NCBI RefSeq assembly: GCF_000974785.1
Contig: NZ_BBWV01000003.1
Location: 496,001 to 560,000, forward strand
Source of the DNA: Flavihumibacter petaseus NBRC 106054
GTDB taxonomy: Bacteria; Bacteroidota; Bacteroidia; Chitinophagales; Chitinophagaceae
Length of the DNA stretch: 64,000 nt
Direction of reading: 5' to 3'
A program made the translations under genes and the position numbers. Below are positions 61,744-64,000 of this stretch, one piece after another. Numbering within the stretch: the first letter of the stretch is position 1; every line of letters begins with the position of its first letter. The notes under the pieces are model-generated. The model had not been told where the DNA came from. It made no database searches and saw only the letters and a program-made list of their open reading frames with translations.

Positions 61744-64000
61744 TTTCTTTTTTTGTCCGGTACCAGAAGTCAATCAGTACATTTTTTGCGACGGTACTGT
61801 ATATTCAGTTCCTTTCTCCTGTCTGGGTAAGCGCGAATAGTGATGTTCCTGCTACCTTCAGAAATGCTGCAAGGTTTTCTATTGAAGACCTGAAGTCATT
61901 TTCACCCAAAGCGGAGTACCCGCGGCCAGCCACCAATGCTATCGGTGGGATAGTAGTTGACCGGAAATTACAACGACCGGCCCGCAAGGTTTTCGGCGGT
62001 GGTCCTGCACAACCGGAAATGCAATCATTTACTTCAGTAAATGGTAAAGACCTGGTTGATCAGTTTACCGGAGATTTCTCTTATTCTATACCCTTAATGG
62101 ATGTTGGCGGTTATCCTTTGACGCTTGGATACAGAAGCGGTGTTTCGATGGACCAGGAGGCGAGCTGGGTTGGCCTCGGCTGGAACCTGAATCCAGGAAC
62201 TATAACGAGGAACATGCGCGGATTACCGGACGATTTTTCAGGCATTGGTGATTCTGTCCTAAAAACTGATAACATAAAACCAAACGTTACAACAGGACTA
62301 TCCCTTGGTGCCGATCTTGAACTCGTTGGATTGCCAAATGATAGTTCTGGCATCGGGGTCGGTGTTGGATTTTCGGGCGGACTTTTCCATAACAATTATA
62401 AAGGCTGGGGCATTGAATCTGGTGTAAACGCATCAATTAGCGCAGGTTCGAAAAGCAGTGGATCTTTGACAGCTGGCCTGGCCCTTAATAACAATTCCCA
62501 GGATGGAGTTTCGTTGACACCGACTTTTTCTGCAAATATGAATGCGAGTGCGGTTGGCGGGAAATCTGGCTATGGCGGCTCGTTTTCAATTTCTGCTCCT
62601 TATAGTGCCAGATCTGGTATTAAAGCGCTGCAAATGTCAGTTGGTGTAAGACAGTTTGGATATAGTTCACGATTTTCTTCGGGTGTGACTTTTGCCAGCC
62701 CGACTTTTACACCTTCTATCAACCTGCCGTATACCTCTCAGCAAATTACATTTACCGCCAAAGTGGGCTCAGAATTTTATGCACTTAGTCCCAGTGTGTA
62801 CCTGAGTGGTTATCAATCCCGCCAATACATTGCTCCTGAAGACCAGTCAAAGTTATATCCGGCATACGGGTATATGAATTTTCAGCAAAGTAATGGTGAT
62901 GCAGAGGCACTGCTTGATTTTAACAGGGAGAAAGATATTCCTTACCGGGAAAAGCCAGCAATGCCACATATTGGGCTGCCGTTTCTGACCTACGATATGT
63001 TCTCGATTTCGGGTGAGGGTACCGGAGGACAATTCCGGGCTTATCGCAGCGACATAGGGTATGTTCATGATCATTATATGCGTACCCGGGATAATTCACA
63101 ACGTTTCAGCGTGGACGTGGGCCTGGGAAACACAATTCATGCGGGTGTTGACCTTAATCTTAACCGGTCTATCACACAAACTGACGCCTGGAAAAATGAA
63201 AATGCCCTGGCGCGGGCATTGCCGTTTCAGTCTTCAGACAGCACCTTTCAGCCGGCATACTTCAGAAATCCCATGGAAAAATCGATCATCGACCAGGCAT
63301 TTTACCATGCGGTAGGAGGTGATTCTGCAGTAGCGGCAGAATTGTACCAGCCGGATCGCAGCAGTTCTTTCATCCTGGCTACAAACGTATTGAGGAAATA
63401 CAAGGATGGAATTGCAACAGGCGATAAGGTTAGTGTTACCAGGGCAAATTCATACAGGAAGGAAAGGAACAAGCGCACCCAGGTGATTTCTTATTTGTCC
63501 GCCCGGGAAGCTGAAGTTGCCGGACTCGACAAATATGTTGAATCGTATACGCCTGGTGTGTTCAACCTTTCAAAATGTAACGGGACAGAACCCTCATTAA
63601 AGGATGGCCTGGGAACGGGACTTGATGGCTACTACTATCCTGAACTGGATTTCAAAGGAGCCGTAGTGTATAAACCCAATCAGTTTATCGATTACATGTG
63701 GAAACACAGTCCCGATATTACAGGTTTTGACGGCAATACATTTTCTGTAAGATGGCAGGGGCGTTTTAAAGTACCGGAGACAGGGGCATGGGTGTTTCGT
63801 ATTACCAGTGATGATGGCGCAAGGTTATGGGTAAATGACAGCCTGGTTTTTAATGACTGGACCTATCATGGCGAACGTTCTGATTATGTAACGCTGCATC
63901 TGGTAGCCGGAGAATCATACAAAGTAAGGATGGATTTTTTTGATGGCGAGAAGAGCGCTTCAGCAAAACTTTTCTGGCGGGGCCCGGGTTCTGGTATAAC
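61740..64000 (+). CDS. N-terminal part of a giant PA14/Rhs-like surface protein (cut by the window)
   Basis: An open frame of at least 753 codons runs off the right edge, starting in an ATGA overlap with the previous gene. The N-terminus has a signal-like hydrophobic segment (TFFATVLYIQFLSPVWVSA). A segment at about residues 115-175 (FTGDFSYSIPLMDVGGYPLT, SWVGLGWNLNPGTITRNMRG) is the signature found at the start of Bacteroidota Rhs/YD-repeat proteins. A PA14 domain begins near residue 628 (WRITSDDGARLWVND-like VFRITSDDGARLWVND). The C-terminus, which would show repeats, an Rhs core or a toxin, lies outside the window. Confidence 0.8.
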   Translation, partial: MISFFVRYQKSISTFFATVLYIQFLSPVWVSANSDVPATFRNAARFSIEDLKSFSPKAEYPRPATNAIGGIVVDRKLQRPARKVFGGGPAQPEMQSFTSVNGKDLVDQFTGDFSYSIPLMDVGGYPLTLGYRSGVSMDQEASWVGLGWNLNPGTITRNMRGLPDDFSGIGDSVLKTDNIKPNVTTGLSLGADLELVGLPNDSSGIGVGVGFSGGLFHNNYKGWGIESGVNASISAGSKSSGSLTAGLALNNNSQDGVSLTPTFSANMNASAVGGKSGYGGSFSISAPYSARSGIKALQMSVGVRQFGYSSRFSSGVTFASPTFTPSINLPYTSQQITFTAKVGSEFYALSPSVYLSGYQSRQYIAPEDQSKLYPAYGYMNFQQSNGDAEALLDFNREKDIPYREKPAMPHIGLPFLTYDMFSISGEGTGGQFRAYRSDIGYVHDHYMRTRDNSQRFSVDVGLGNTIHAGVDLNLNRSITQTDAWKNENALARALPFQSSDSTFQPAYFRNPMEKSIIDQAFYHAVGGDSAVAAELYQPDRSSSFILATNVLRKYKDGIATGDKVSVTRANSYRKERNKRTQVISYLSAREAEVAGLDKYVESYTPGVFNLSKCNGTEPSLKDGLGTGLDGYYYPELDFKGAVVYKPNQFIDYMWKHSPDITGFDGNTFSVRWQGRFKVPETGAWVFRITSDDGARLWVNDSLVFNDWTYHGERSDYVTLHLVAGESYKVRMDFFDGEKSASAKLFWRGPGSGI

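Overview
The window looks like a chromosomal segment of a Bacteroidota bacterium, most likely of the Chitinophagaceae; this is inferred from gene content, since there is no rRNA here. The signs are promoters with the Bacteroidota -7 box TAnnTTTG (clearest before rpmB and tRNA-His), few Shine-Dalgarno sequences, a T9SS-type C-terminal sorting tail, the rpmB-rpmG-DUF4295 gene trio, a Bacteroidota-type bifunctional MoaC/MoaB protein and an outer-membrane beta-barrel TonB-type receptor.

Layout. 1-2058: end of an NtrC-type sigma-54 activator overlapping its NtrY-like kinase. 2462-4358 (minus): a Bacteroidota orphan family, an HdeD-like membrane protein and a CCG-domain Fe-S protein. 4394-8216 (plus): a compact run of DoxX, YceI, DinB, NRDE, ATP-grasp and LysE proteins. 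8217-16644 (minus): a TonB-type receptor and a complete RND efflux system (adaptor, pump, outer-membrane channel). 16876-19917: a 1013-residue secreted protein with 14 propeller-like repeats. 19961-28472: sulfatase, tRNA-His, S41 tail-specific protease, DinB protein, subtilase and an ALDH7-type dehydrogenase. 29245-33140 (minus): ppk1-ppx-panB. 33342-36902 (plus): ribosomal proteins, ftsY and rimO. 37216-45688: a lone molybdopterin-binding hydroxylase subunit divergent from an eight-gene molybdenum-cofactor operon that also contains a TSUP permease. 45689-49080: an AT-richer accessory patch with a GNAT/HTH gene pair, a DUF5677 gene and a decayed cysteine desulfurase. 49190-56847: cytochrome/FG-GAP protein, amidohydrolase, two AraC regulators, a sterol-desaturase-type hydroxylase and a PadR/HAAS pair. 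57217-64000: an operon of four large exported proteins ending in a PA14/Rhs-like giant cut by the window edge.

The intergenic DNA is rich in repeats: a short non-autonomous element with terminal inverted repeats of about 36-38 bp (two full copies, two remnants), inverted repeats built on CGCAAAGG, tandem 18-bp units around AGCTTTAGCGAAGGC and low-complexity AAACT tracts. No transposase, CRISPR array or prophage core genes are visible.

The best candidates for undescribed biology are the four-gene exported operon at the right end, the GNAT/HTH pair (a possible toxin-antitoxin-like module) and the short inverted-repeat element family.
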